Origin: CANKJK01 sp040081715
Lineage (GTDB): Bacteria > Acidobacteriota > Vicinamibacteria > Vicinamibacterales > UBA2999
DNA: 64,000 bases
Assembly: GCA_040081715.1 (NCBI GenBank)
Contig: JBEBFY010000006.1
Span: forward strand, 124,001 to 188,000
Direction: 5' to 3'
In this document: in pieces, positions 8,270 to 17,104 of the stretch
Layout: each line of letters opens with the position of its first letter
Numbering within the stretch: the stretch's first letter is position 1
Translations under genes and position numbers: made by a program
Notes under the pieces: model-generated
The model's input: the letters and a program-made list of their open reading frames with translations, nothing else
The model's database searches: none
Told to the model about the DNA's origin: nothing

Positions 8270-10809
8270 CCAACGCGGCGGTGTCGTCGAAAGACCCCCG
8301 TCTTGCCGGCTGGACGTACGGCCCGCCTTCTGCCGAGCACTGGGACGAGGCCTTTGACGCCTCGGGGCATCCGCGCCCGCACTGGCGGCGGCTGGCGGCA
8401 TCCCTGCGCCGCATGGGCGCGCAGGAGTTTTCGCACCGGTGGGATGCCGGTCAGCGGCTGATCCAGGCCAACGGCGTCACCTATAACGTCTACGGCGACC
8501 CGCGCGGCACGGCACGGCCGTGGCCGATGGACCTGGTACCGCTGGCGCTCGACGGCGACGAGTGGACCCGCATCGAGCAGGCCGTCGTCCAGCGCGCGAC
8601 GCTGCTCAACGCCATCCTTGCGGACCTGTATGGACCACAGCGGCTCGTCGGGGGAGGGCTGATCCCAGCCGAGCTGGTCTTCGGCAACCCGTCGTTTCTC
8701 CGGCCCTGTCACGGCATCGTCCCACCCAAGGGCGTGTTCCTCCATAGCTATGCGGCGGACCTGGCGCGCGCGCCGAACGGTGACTGGTGGGTGATCGCGG
8801 ACCGCACGCAGGCGCCGTCTGGTGCGGGCTACGCCATTGAGAACCGCATGGTGAGCGCGCGCACGTTGCCGCTCGTGCTGGATCAATGCCGGGTGGAACC
8901 GCTCCATGGCTTCTTCGAGGCCACCATCAACGCGCTTTTCACCCTGGCGCCGCCGAAGGGACGTGAGCCGCGCGTAGTCGTGATGACGGCCGGGCCCAAC
9001 AGCGAGACCTACTTCGAACATTCGTTCTTCGCGCGGCAGTGGGACTTCCCGCTGGTGAGCGGCGACGACCTGACCGTGCGCGACGGCCACGTGTACCTGA
9101 AGACGCTGGCCGGCCTCAACCCCGTGGACGTCATCCTGCGCCGGCTCGACGACGAGTACTGCGACCCGCTTGAACTGCGCGGCGACTCCCTGCTCGGCGT
9201 GCCCGGGCTGCTGCAGGCCGTGCGGGCCGGCAACGTCTCGGTCGCCAACGCCCTGGGCAGCGGCCTTGTGGAGTCGCCCGCGCTGATGGCGTTTCTGCCC
9301 GCGCTCTCGCGGCATCTGCTCGGCGAGTCGCTGCGGATGCCGTCGGTCGCCACCTGGTGGTGCGGGCAGGACGCGCCGCGGCAGCAGGTGTTGAGCCGGC
9401 TCGAGCATCTGGTGATCAAGCCGACCTTCCCGCGGTTCGGGCAGTACTCCGAGTTCCCGGCCTCCATGCAGGTGGCGGAGCGGCAGGATCTGGCCGCGCG
9501 GGTCGAGGCGAATCCCGCGCGGTTCGTGGCGCAGGAACAGGTGGACCTCTCGACCACCCCCACCCACACCCATCGCGGCCTCGAGGCGCGCCACGTGGTG
9601 CTGCGCGTGATCGCCGGCTGGAACGGCACCAGCTACGCCGTGCTCCCCGGGGGCCTGGCGCGCGTGGCCACCGGACGCAAGTCGATCGTGGTGTCGATGC
9701 AGAGTGGCGGAGGGAGCAAGGACACGTGGGTGCTGGGCCGGCCCAGGACGGACGTGCCGGATCTCCGGACACCGGCGCCGAGAACGGACTACGTCACGTC
9801 CACGGAACTCTCGAGCCGGATGGCGGACAATCTGTTCTGGCTGGGCCGGTATGCCGAGCGGCTGGACGCCAGCGCCCGCCTGACACGGGTGCTCCTGACC
9901 GGGCTCTCGGGGGAGCCGGACCTGCGGCGGGACGATGCCGTGGATACGTCCGCCCACTATCTCCGGGGCCTCGACCTGTTGCCGAAGGAACATCGCCACC
10001 CATCGGTCCGGCAGTGGTGGACCTTCCAGCGCCTGCTGACCGACATGACGCTCGACAGTCAGAGCGCCACCAGCATCGGGTGGAACCTGGCCCAGGTGCG
10101 GCGGCTGTCGTGGGAGGTGAAGGAGCGGCTCTCGCCGGATACGTGGCGCGTGCTGCAGCAGATCACGGGTCTGTTCAGTGAGCCTGCACCGGGCAACTAC
10201 GATCGGCGCGTGGTGGCGGCGCTGGCGCGGCTCGATGACGTCGTCATCATGCTCTCCGCCTTTGCGGGCCTGCTGGCGGAGAATCCCACGCGGGGCCATG
10301 GCTGGCGGTTCCTCGCCATCGGCCGGCGCCTGGAGCGCGCGGCGCAGGTGCTGGAACTGCTGCGCGTCGGCGTGGCGCAGGCGCCCTACCCGGACGACCC
10401 GTATCTCGAGGTGCTGCTCCAGGTGGCGGATAGTTCCACCACGTACCGGTCGCGGTACCTGACCGCGATCCGCACGCGCTACGTGCTGGAGCTGCTCTAC
10501 GCCGACGATGGCAACCCGCGGTCCGTGGCGTTCCAGTTAGCCGCGCTCGCTGACCTGATCGAGGGGTTGCCCCGTCACGAACGCGACGCGGCCGCCGCCC
10601 AGACGCCGGAGTCTACGCTGGCGCGCAACCTGGTGCGGTTCATCGGCACCGCCGCCATCGACGACTTGAAGCGCCGCGATGCGGATCAGACACGCCCGGC
10701 ACTCGACGCGCACCTCCGGGAGATCAAGGCTGGTGTCGCGAACCTGGCCGGCGCCATCGCGGCCCGCTACCTGAGTCACTCCGTGACGTCGCGCCTCCGC
10801 GCCATCTGA
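8266..10809 (+). CDS. fused ATP-grasp (DUF404/407) and alpha-E (DUF403) protein
   Basis: An 847-residue two-domain fusion. Residues ~1-500 are a second permuted ATP-grasp unit (YGDPRGTARPWPMDLVP, YFEHSFFARQ, VDVILRRLDDEYCDP, SLLGVPGL, GGGSKDTWVLG). Residues ~510-847 are an alpha-E domain (RMADNLFWLGRYAERLD). The start is GTG at 8266, overlapping the TGA of the DUF2126 gene. Compared with the stand-alone ATP-grasp at 2472-3923, the segment around the glycine-rich KAANEAGGYGM motif reads IKPTFPRFGQYS here, so the nucleotide or product site may differ and the two ligases are unlikely to be simple duplicates. It could act on a different substrate or as a partner subunit. Confidence 0.9.
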   Translation: MTNAAVSSKDPRLAGWTYGPPSAEHWDEAFDASGHPRPHWRRLAASLRRMGAQEFSHRWDAGQRLIQANGVTYNVYGDPRGTARPWPMDLVPLALDGDEWTRIEQAVVQRATLLNAILADLYGPQRLVGGGLIPAELVFGNPSFLRPCHGIVPPKGVFLHSYAADLARAPNGDWWVIADRTQAPSGAGYAIENRMVSARTLPLVLDQCRVEPLHGFFEATINALFTLAPPKGREPRVVVMTAGPNSETYFEHSFFARQWDFPLVSGDDLTVRDGHVYLKTLAGLNPVDVILRRLDDEYCDPLELRGDSLLGVPGLLQAVRAGNVSVANALGSGLVESPALMAFLPALSRHLLGESLRMPSVATWWCGQDAPRQQVLSRLEHLVIKPTFPRFGQYSEFPASMQVAERQDLAARVEANPARFVAQEQVDLSTTPTHTHRGLEARHVVLRVIAGWNGTSYAVLPGGLARVATGRKSIVVSMQSGGGSKDTWVLGRPRTDVPDLRTPAPRTDYVTSTELSSRMADNLFWLGRYAERLDASARLTRVLLTGLSGEPDLRRDDAVDTSAHYLRGLDLLPKEHRHPSVRQWWTFQRLLTDMTLDSQSATSIGWNLAQVRRLSWEVKERLSPDTWRVLQQITGLFSEPAPGNYDRRVVAALARLDDVVIMLSAFAGLLAENPTRGHGWRFLAIGRRLERAAQVLELLRVGVAQAPYPDDPYLEVLLQVADSSTTYRSRYLTAIRTRYVLELLYADDGNPRSVAFQLAALADLIEGLPRHERDAAAAQTPESTLARNLVRFIGTAAIDDLKRRDADQTRPALDAHLREIKAGVANLAGAIAARYLSHSVTSRLRAI

Positions 10810-10844
10810 GCAGCGTCATCTCACCGTCCCACGCGATTTTCGCC

Positions 10845-11696
10845 ATGCGCTACAAGACCAGGCACGTCACCCGGTACCGCTACGAAGCGACGGTCTCTCA
10901 ATGCCACAGCGAGGTACGGCTGGCGCCGCGCCACCTGGCATGGCAGCGGGTACTCGAGTCGTCCATCCAGACCGAACCCGAGGCCGCCTCCTTTCAGGAT
11001 CATGCCGACTATTTCGGCAACGACGTGACGTCGTTCACGATTCTGGAAAGCCACGACGTGTTCACGACCACGGCGACCAGCCTCGTCCAGGTGGACGAGC
11101 GCCCCGCCGTCACCGATGGGGGAATGGCATGGGAAACGGTGCGGCAGGATCTGGCCGGCCACGCGCGGCCCGACCTGCTCAAGGCGTTCGAGTTCTCGCT
11201 GTCGTCGCCCTTTGTGCCCTGCGATCCGGCGTTGGCCGACTACGCCCGCATCAGCTTCACGACGGGCCGTCCCATTGCGGACGCATCCATGGATCTGATG
11301 CGCCGGATTCATGGGGACTTCCGCTATGAGCCGAAGACGACCAGCGTGGATACCCCACTCATCGAGGCGTTCCGGTCGCGCCGGGGCGTGTGCCAGGACT
11401 TTGCCCACGTGATGGTCGGTGCGCTGCGGTCCCTCGGACTCGCGGCGCGCTATGTCAGCGGGTATCTGCGGAGCGGCGCGCTGGTCGGCGCCGAGGCGTC
11501 GCACGCCTGGGTGGCCGTGTTCGTGCCTGGCGCGGGCTGGTTGGAACTGGATCCGACCAACAACGTGCGCCCGGGTATCGGGCACGTCACGCTGGCCTGG
11601 GGCCGCGACTACGGTGACGTGACACCCGTGAAGGGCATCGCGCTCGGCGGCGGGCAGCAGATCGTCGAGGTTGAAGTCCGCGTCGAACCCGCGTAG
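10845..11696 (+). CDS. transglutaminase family protein
   Basis: A 283-residue transglutaminase-like cysteine protease homologue. The N-terminal beta domain (MRYKTRHVTRYRYEATV) is typical of the COG1305 class. The catalytic Cys183 (RRGVCQDFAHVM), His220 (ASHAWVAVFV) and Asp236 (LELDPTNN) are all present. No signal peptide is visible. It starts 35 bases after the ATP-grasp/alpha-E fusion and closes the operon. Together with the larger transglutaminase this gives two triad-complete enzymes next to two ATP-grasp proteins. It probably cleaves or transfers an isopeptide or amide bond in the product of the neighbouring ligases; the actual substrate is unknown. Confidence 0.9.
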   Translation: MRYKTRHVTRYRYEATVSQCHSEVRLAPRHLAWQRVLESSIQTEPEAASFQDHADYFGNDVTSFTILESHDVFTTTATSLVQVDERPAVTDGGMAWETVRQDLAGHARPDLLKAFEFSLSSPFVPCDPALADYARISFTTGRPIADASMDLMRRIHGDFRYEPKTTSVDTPLIEAFRSRRGVCQDFAHVMVGALRSLGLAARYVSGYLRSGALVGAEASHAWVAVFVPGAGWLELDPTNNVRPGIGHVTLAWGRDYGDVTPVKGIALGGGQQIVEVEVRVEPA

Positions 11697-11702
11697 CGGT
11701 GG

Positions 11703-12524
11703 CTACCCGCGTGCGTCCGTTCCCGGGTCCGTGAAGCCGTACTCGACGGCCAGGTCCGCCACCTTGAAGGCGCGACCGGTCTTTGTCATCACGTTGGGAT
11801 CCGCGGCCAGTGCCGCAATCGCGCGGCCCGTGAAGTGCGGTGACTCGCCCTTCGCCATGATGAAGGCGAGCACCTCCGGAGGCACGCGGTCCGGCTGCGT
11901 GAGGATCTTTTCCCCCTTGATCGGACCCGGCCACAGCGAGACCACCGCGACGTTGTGCGGCTTCAGCTCGCGGGCCATGTCGGCCGTCAGGCGATCGAGG
12001 GCTGCTTTGGCCACGCCATACGCCACGCCGAACATCGGCGAGTAGTCCGAGGCAGCGGATGACGAGATGTTGACGATGAGGCCGCGGCCCTGCGCCACCA
12101 TGATCGGCGCCGCGTACACGCTGGCCACGTAGTGCGAGCGCAGGCCGACGCTTGTCAGTTCGTCCCAGTAACTGATGGGCAGCTCCCAGAAGGGCACGCC
12201 CGCAGCGCGTTGTTCAGGGCTCGCGTAGACATTGTTCACCAGCACGTCCAGTCGGCCCGTGTCTGACGTCACGCGCGCGATGGCCCGCGCCACCGCGGCA
12301 TCCACCCGATGGTCGCAGATGAGGCCCACCGCGGTTCCGCCGAGCCGCTCCACTGCCGCAACGGTGCCGGCAAGCGTGCCGGGCAGTGTCGATTGCCCCG
12401 TCCGCTCGGTGCGGCCAGTGACATATACCCGCGCGCCTGCCTCGCCAAGGCCCAAAGCGGCGCCCTTGCCCACGCCTCGGGTTCCGCCGGTGACGAGTGC
12501 GACCACGTTGAACAGTTGCGGCAT
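11703..12524 (-). CDS. SDR family oxidoreductase
   Basis: Short-chain dehydrogenase/reductase, 273 residues, cytoplasmic. The NAD(P)-binding glycine motif VTGGTRGVGKG lies at the N-terminus, followed by VTGRTERTG, the DVLVNN motif, and the catalytic Ser (NISSSAAS) and YxxxK (YGVAKAALDR) motifs. All key residues are present, so the protein should be active; the substrate cannot be predicted. It converges with the transglutaminase operon, leaving only 6 bases between the stops, and is divergent from the LysR gene across an 83-base spacer. It is a relative of the decayed SDR at 21536-22122 and serves as the intact reference for it. Confidence 0.88.
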   Translation of the reverse strand: MPQLFNVVALVTGGTRGVGKGAALGLGEAGARVYVTGRTERTGQSTLPGTLAGTVAAVERLGGTAVGLICDHRVDAAVARAIARVTSDTGRLDVLVNNVYASPEQRAAGVPFWELPISYWDELTSVGLRSHYVASVYAAPIMVAQGRGLIVNISSSAASDYSPMFGVAYGVAKAALDRLTADMARELKPHNVAVVSLWPGPIKGEKILTQPDRVPPEVLAFIMAKGESPHFTGRAIAALAADPNVMTKTGRAFKVADLAVEYGFTDPGTDARG

Positions 12525-12607
12525 CTGGAGATTGTAGCGGCGGCGCGGGCATCAGCGGTGCCGGGCCTGCGGTACAGTCAGGCTGTCTGGTCACCCAGTG
12601 TCCACCC

Positions 12608-13585
12608 ATGGAATGGCTGAACTATCACCACCTGCAGTACTTCTGGATGGTCGCCCGCGAAGGGAGCGTGACCAGAGCCAGTGAGAAGCTGCGCCTGTCG
12701 CAGCCGACGGTGTCAGCCCAGATCAAGCGGCTCGAAGAGGCGCTGGGCGTCAAGCTGTTCACCCGGCAGGGCCGTGCCCTGGTGCTGAGCGATGCCGGTC
12801 GGGTGGTGTTCCACTACGCCGAGGAGATCTTCCGGACGGGCCGGGATCTGCTGGAGACCGTCGGCCGTGGTCAGACCGGACGAGGTCTACCCCTGACGGT
12901 CGGGGTATCCAACGCGGTACCCAAGCTCATCGCGGTCCGGCTGTTGCGCCCCGTGATGGCCGGCCCGGACGGGATGCGTATCGTCTGTCGCGAGGAGAAC
13001 ACGGAGCAGCTTCTGGCGCAGCTCGCGACGCATGCGCTGGATGTGGCCCTGATTGACACGCCCGCACCACCGCACGTGCGCGTGAAGGTCTTCAACCACC
13101 TGCTGGGCGAGTCCGGCACGGCGTTCTTTGCGCCGGCGAAGGTGGCATCCAGACTCGCGCGTCGGTTTCCCGCCTCGTTGGACGACATGGCCATTGTGGT
13201 CCCGACCGTCAACACGGAACTCCGGCGTGGCCTCGACGGGTGGTTTGAACGCATCGGCATCCGGCCGCGGATTGTCGGGGAGTTCGAGGATCCCGCGCTG
13301 ATGAAGGCGTTCGGGGCGGACGCCGGCGTTGTGTTCCCCGGTCCGGCCGTCGTGGAGACCGACATCTCCCGCCTCTACAACGTCAAGGTGGCCGGCCGGA
13401 CCCCTGATGTGCAGGAGCGGTACTACGCCATCTCCGTGGAACGCCGGCTGACGCATCCCGGCGTCCTGGCCATTACGACGGCGGCTCGTGATGACGTGTT
13501 TGCCAGGCCCGACGCTCCGCCCACAGGCCGCGCGAGACCTACACGGCCACCGGTCGGGCTTCCGCTGCCTGCGCGGCGACGTTGA
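12608..13585 (+). CDS. nhaR: LysR family regulator, NhaR-like
   Basis: DNA-binding transcriptional regulator, 325 residues. The N-terminal winged helix-turn-helix reads like NhaR (WLNYHHLQYFWMVAREGS, then SQPTVSAQIKRLEEALG). The C-terminal part is a LysR co-inducer-binding domain. NhaR proteins respond to sodium or pH stress in enterobacteria; here the ligand is unknown. The 3' end overlaps the 3' end of the convergent carbonic anhydrase gene by 47 bases. A LysR-type palindrome lies in front of the SulP transporter of the same locus (15906-15920), which makes the transporter/anhydrase pair a plausible target. The last ~20 residues are Pro/Arg-rich and poorly conserved. Confidence 0.82.
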   Translation: MEWLNYHHLQYFWMVAREGSVTRASEKLRLSQPTVSAQIKRLEEALGVKLFTRQGRALVLSDAGRVVFHYAEEIFRTGRDLLETVGRGQTGRGLPLTVGVSNAVPKLIAVRLLRPVMAGPDGMRIVCREENTEQLLAQLATHALDVALIDTPAPPHVRVKVFNHLLGESGTAFFAPAKVASRLARRFPASLDDMAIVVPTVNTELRRGLDGWFERIGIRPRIVGEFEDPALMKAFGADAGVVFPGPAVVETDISRLYNVKVAGRTPDVQERYYAISVERRLTHPGVLAITTAARDDVFARPDAPPTGRARPTRPPVGLPLPARRR

Positions 13586-14210
13586 ACAACTGCTCGAAGA
13601 ACCGCACTTCGCCGGTCTCGACCGAGTAGATCCCGCCGACGATGCCGATGCGGCCGTCCTGGAAGAGGCGCTCCAGAATCGGGCTGCGTTCGAGAATCGC
13701 CCGCATCTGGTGCCTGGTGTTCTCCAGCGCCACCCGCTCTATGTACTCCTCGCGCGGGAGGTCCAGTCCCCCCTGGCGGTCGACGTCGTGCAGGGCCGGC
13801 GCAACCTTGCTCAGCAGGCCGGTCAGGTGTCCCATCTCCACGTGATTGCAGGCGCCCTTGATGGCGCCGCACCTGGTGTGGCCCAGCACGACAATGAGTT
13901 TCGACCCTGCGACCTGGCAGGCGAACTCCATGCTGCCGAGGATGTCCTCGTTGAGGACGTTGCCCGCGATCCTCGTGCTGAAGATGTCGCCGAGTCCCTG
14001 GTCGAAAACCAGCTCTGCGGAGGTGCGCGAGTCGATGCAGCTCAGCACGATGGCGAACGGGAACTGGCCGTCGGATGTCTCGTTGACCTGCTGCAGCAGG
14101 TTCCGGTTGAACCGGAGATTGCTGAGGAAGCGGCGGTTGCCGTCGATCAGAATCTGAAACGCCTTCTCGGGTGTCAGGTGTTCCTGGACGTCCTTGGTCT
14201 GGGTGCGCAC
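13539..14210 (-). CDS. beta-class carbonic anhydrase
   Basis: Reversible hydration of CO2 to bicarbonate by a zinc enzyme, 223 residues, cytoplasmic. Zinc ligands and the catalytic dyad are visible: Cys58, Asp60 and Arg62 in SCIDSRTSAE, then His111 and Cys114 in VLGHTRCGAIKG. It starts 39 bases after the stop of the upstream SulP transporter on the same strand, forming a two-gene unit in which bicarbonate brought in by the transporter would be interconverted with CO2. The 47-base convergent overlap with the LysR gene means the C-terminal codons of both genes are constrained together. Confidence 0.92.
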   Translation of the reverse strand: MRTQTKDVQEHLTPEKAFQILIDGNRRFLSNLRFNRNLLQQVNETSDGQFPFAIVLSCIDSRTSAELVFDQGLGDIFSTRIAGNVLNEDILGSMEFACQVAGSKLIVVLGHTRCGAIKGACNHVEMGHLTGLLSKVAPALHDVDRQGGLDLPREEYIERVALENTRHQMRAILERSPILERLFQDGRIGIVGGIYSVETGEVRFFEQLFNVAAQAAEARPVAV

Positions 14211-14249
14211 GGCTGTTCCTTTCGTGGTCTCGGGGGATGGTGTGGCCGG

Positions 14250-15878
14250 TCAGGCCACGTGGGTGACGGGTTTGACGGAGCCGCGTTTCGAGCGGTGACG
14301 GATGACGTGGTGCACGCGCTCCATCGAGTCGTTCCCTCGCTGGAGGGTGTCGAGACCGCGCACGGTCAGGGTGATGCCACGGCCCGGGGCGGCCTGCTCG
14401 AAGTCCTTCAGGATTTCGAAGACGTCGTAGTCGATGTTCATCGAACGCCGGGCGTCGATTTCCACGCGGGTGCCGTCGGGAATGGCCGCCAGTGTCCGCA
14501 TGATCGCCGCGCGGTTGAGGAACGAGACGTCCTCGGAGAGTGACAGGTGCAGGACGTCGCCGTGCTGCGAGGCGTCGAAGAAGTAGGGGTTCCGGTAGTT
14601 GGTCAGCAGGATGATGAACACCGCTACGGCCATACCCATTCCGATCCCGACCAGCAGGTCGGTGGCGAGAATGCCGGCCACTGTGGCGATGAAGGGCACG
14701 AACTGCTGCCAGCCCTGCCGGTACATCGAGGCGAAAAGCGCCGGCTTCGCCAGCTTGTAGCCCACCGTGAGCAGGATGGTGGCCAGCGTGGCCAGGGGGA
14801 TCCGGTTAAGCAGCGTCGCAGCCACCGCTGCCGCACCCAGCAGGAGGACTCCGTGCAGAATCGCCGAGGCCTTGGTGCGTGCGCCGGACTGGATGTTGGC
14901 CGAGCTCCGGACGATCACCTGGGTGATCGGCAGGCCGCCGATGAGGCCCGAGATCACGTTACCAAGGCCCTGGGCCTTGAGCTCACGGTCCGTGGGGGTG
15001 ACCCGCTTCAGGGCATCCAGCTTGTCGGTAGCCTCCACGCACAGGAGCGTTTCCAGACTCGCCACCACGGCGAGCGTCAGGGCCGTCGTGTAGACGGCCG
15101 TATTGGTGAGCTGGCTGAAGTCCGGCAGGGTGAACTGGCCGAGGAAGCCGGGGAGGCTCGTCGCTACGGGGATCTGCACAAGGTGCGAGGGGGCGACGGC
15201 CAGCGCAGGCGCGGCGGCCTGAAAGACTTCGTTCAGCAGGACGCCGAGGCCGACCGCCACGAGCGGTCCCTGGATCCACAGGCTCGCCTTGACGCGCTTC
15301 ACGAACGGCCGTTCCCAGAGGATGAGCACCGCCAGGGAGACCACGGCAACCAGCAGCGCGCCGGGTTGAATGAAGTTCAGCATGTGGCCGAGGGCCGAGA
15401 GGCTGTTCTCGCCGCCGGGCTGGGCAAATGCCAAGGTGCCCTCCGGCGTGGCGTCGTAGCCCACCGCGTGCGGTAACTGCTTGAGGATGATCGTCAGGCC
15501 GATGCCGGTCAGCATCCCTTTGATGACCGACGACGGGAAGTAGTACCCGATGACTCCAGCCCGTGCGAAGCCCAGGGCAAGCTGGATGACGCCGGCCAGC
15601 ACGACGGACAGGAGAAACGTCCGGAATGACCCCAGTGCCGTGATGGACGTCAGGACGATGACGGCCAGCCCAGCGGCCGGGCCGCTGACGCCAAGGGCCG
15701 ACCCGCTCAGGGCCCCGACGACGATGCCGCCGACGATGCCCGCGATGATGCCCGAAAAGAGCGGCGCGCCGGACGCCAGGGCGATGCCCAGGCAGAGGGG
15801 CGTAGCCACGAGGAACACCACCACGCTGGCCGGAAGGTCAGCCTTGAGCGTGTTCAGAAACGAGGATGTCTGTCGCAT
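14250..15878 (-). CDS. SulP family anion transporter, likely bicarbonate
   Basis: Inner-membrane transporter of the SulP/SLC26 family, 542 residues with about a dozen hydrophobic segments. The N-terminal transmembrane core contains FLVATPLCLGIALASGAP and the family's conserved region VSGLIGGLPITQVIVRSSA. The C-terminal ~110 residues form a STAS-like cytoplasmic domain (LHLSLSEDVSFLNRAAI). A strong AAGGTGA ribosome-binding site precedes the ATG. Partnership with a carbonic anhydrase favours bicarbonate (BicA-like) over sulfate as substrate; this is a context inference. The promoter region is AT-rich and contains a perfect palindrome. Confidence 0.88.
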   Translation of the reverse strand: MRQTSSFLNTLKADLPASVVVFLVATPLCLGIALASGAPLFSGIIAGIVGGIVVGALSGSALGVSGPAAGLAVIVLTSITALGSFRTFLLSVVLAGVIQLALGFARAGVIGYYFPSSVIKGMLTGIGLTIILKQLPHAVGYDATPEGTLAFAQPGGENSLSALGHMLNFIQPGALLVAVVSLAVLILWERPFVKRVKASLWIQGPLVAVGLGVLLNEVFQAAAPALAVAPSHLVQIPVATSLPGFLGQFTLPDFSQLTNTAVYTTALTLAVVASLETLLCVEATDKLDALKRVTPTDRELKAQGLGNVISGLIGGLPITQVIVRSSANIQSGARTKASAILHGVLLLGAAAVAATLLNRIPLATLATILLTVGYKLAKPALFASMYRQGWQQFVPFIATVAGILATDLLVGIGMGMAVAVFIILLTNYRNPYFFDASQHGDVLHLSLSEDVSFLNRAAIMRTLAAIPDGTRVEIDARRSMNIDYDVFEILKDFEQAAPGRGITLTVRGLDTLQRGNDSMERVHHVIRHRSKRGSVKPVTHVA

Positions 15879-15905
15879 GGACTCACCTTAGCGACAGGCA
15901 GCAGG

Positions 15906-15920
15906 TTCGTAAAATACGAA
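15906..15920 (-). promoter_or_regulatory. LysR-type palindrome upstream of SulP gene
   Basis: Perfect inverted repeat TTCGTA-AAA-TACGAA, 27 bases upstream of the SulP start codon in an AT-rich stretch unlike its GC-rich surroundings. It fits the T-N11-A pattern of LysR-family operators. The NhaR-like regulator encoded at the other end of this locus is the obvious candidate to bind it. Binding is inferred, not shown. Confidence 0.5.
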
Positions 15921-15991
15921 ATTGTGAACTGATGAATAGGTTATTGCTATGCGTGATCCCTGCGAGTCAGGCGACCCGCGTGGCGGACGCC

Positions 15992-17104
15992 TCAGGCGGG
16001 CGGCATCTGAAGACCGGCCGCGGACTGCTGCCGCGTGCCCGCATGGGCGGCTCTTGCCCCCAGCACCATGTCGAGGGCGGTGCGGTCACAGGGCGGGAGC
16101 GTGGCATCGGAGGTGCCGAGCGGCGTGACGCGGTCGCCCCAGCGGACGAGGTGGGCGCAGAACGTCAGGCCCGCGCCGAAGGCCGGCATGAGGATCAGCG
16201 CTCCCGGCTTGACGCGACCCTCCGCCAGGGCCTCGGTGAGGGCAACGGGCACGGTGGCCGCGCTCATGTTGCCGTAGCGCTGGACGGTGAGCATCACCTT
16301 GTCCATGGGAATGCCAGTGCGGGTGACGACCGCCTCGATGATACGGAGGTTGGCCTGGTGCGGCACCACCAGGTCGATCTCGTCAGGATGCACACCGCAC
16401 TTGGCCATGACAGAGGCGCTCGCCTGCAGCATGCCGTGCACGGCCTTCTTGAAGATCTCCTGGCCGTCGAAGTCCCACTGCGTGTCGCCGAACACGATGC
16501 CCCGGTTCGCATAGGCGCCGCCCCAGCCGCGCACCCGCAGTGCCGCTCGCGCGTCGGCCACGCAGCCCAGTTGTTCGCCGAGGACGCCCGAGAGGGAGTC
16601 CGATGCCTGGAGTACGACCGCGGCACACCCGTCGCCGAAGAGCACCGCGACATTGCGGTTGTCCCAGTCCATGTAGGGGGAGATCACCTCCACGCCGATG
16701 ACCACGGCGTTCCGCACGGCGCCCGTACGGATCATCGCGCTTGCGGTGGAGAGGCCGTAGAGGAAGCTGGTGCAGGCGGTGTTCAGGTCGATCGCCGCGG
16801 CGTGCGATGCGCCGAGTGAGAGCTGCACCCCCGAGGCGGAGTTGGGCACCTGCTCGTCGTTGCTGCAACTGCCGTAGATGATCAGTTCGAGGTCGGCTGG
16901 ATCCAGACCCGCGCAGGCAAGCGCTCGCCGTGCGGCGACGGTGGCCAGCTCCCGCGCGGTGACATGCGAGACGCGGCGCTCCTTCATCCCCGTACGGGTG
17001 GTGATCCACTCGTCGCTGGTATCAAGAAACGTGGAGAGGTCGGCGTTGCTGAGCACGGCCGGGGGCATGGCGGAGCCCCAACCGGTGATGGCGGCGTGGG
17101 TCAT
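15992..17104 (-). CDS. fabH: 3-oxoacyl-ACP synthase III
   Basis: Condensing enzyme that starts fatty-acid (or a related acyl) chain synthesis from acyl-CoA and malonyl-ACP; 370 residues, cytoplasmic. The catalytic triad is complete: Cys111 (NTACTSFLYG), His249 (VPHQAN) and Asn279 (QRYGNMSAA). The family landmark DEWITTRTGMKERR is near the N-terminus. ATG 17104 overlaps the TGA of the PhoH gene, so a longer start at 17176 inside that gene is unlikely. The tail beyond residue ~345 is less conserved. A housekeeping FabH or a dedicated secondary-metabolite starter enzyme cannot be told apart here; no other fatty-acid genes are adjacent. Confidence 0.9.
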   Translation of the reverse strand: MTHAAITGWGSAMPPAVLSNADLSTFLDTSDEWITTRTGMKERRVSHVTARELATVAARRALACAGLDPADLELIIYGSCSNDEQVPNSASGVQLSLGASHAAAIDLNTACTSFLYGLSTASAMIRTGAVRNAVVIGVEVISPYMDWDNRNVAVLFGDGCAAVVLQASDSLSGVLGEQLGCVADARAALRVRGWGGAYANRGIVFGDTQWDFDGQEIFKKAVHGMLQASASVMAKCGVHPDEIDLVVPHQANLRIIEAVVTRTGIPMDKVMLTVQRYGNMSAATVPVALTEALAEGRVKPGALILMPAFGAGLTFCAHLVRWGDRVTPLGTSDATLPPCDRTALDMVLGARAAHAGTRQQSAAGLQMPPA

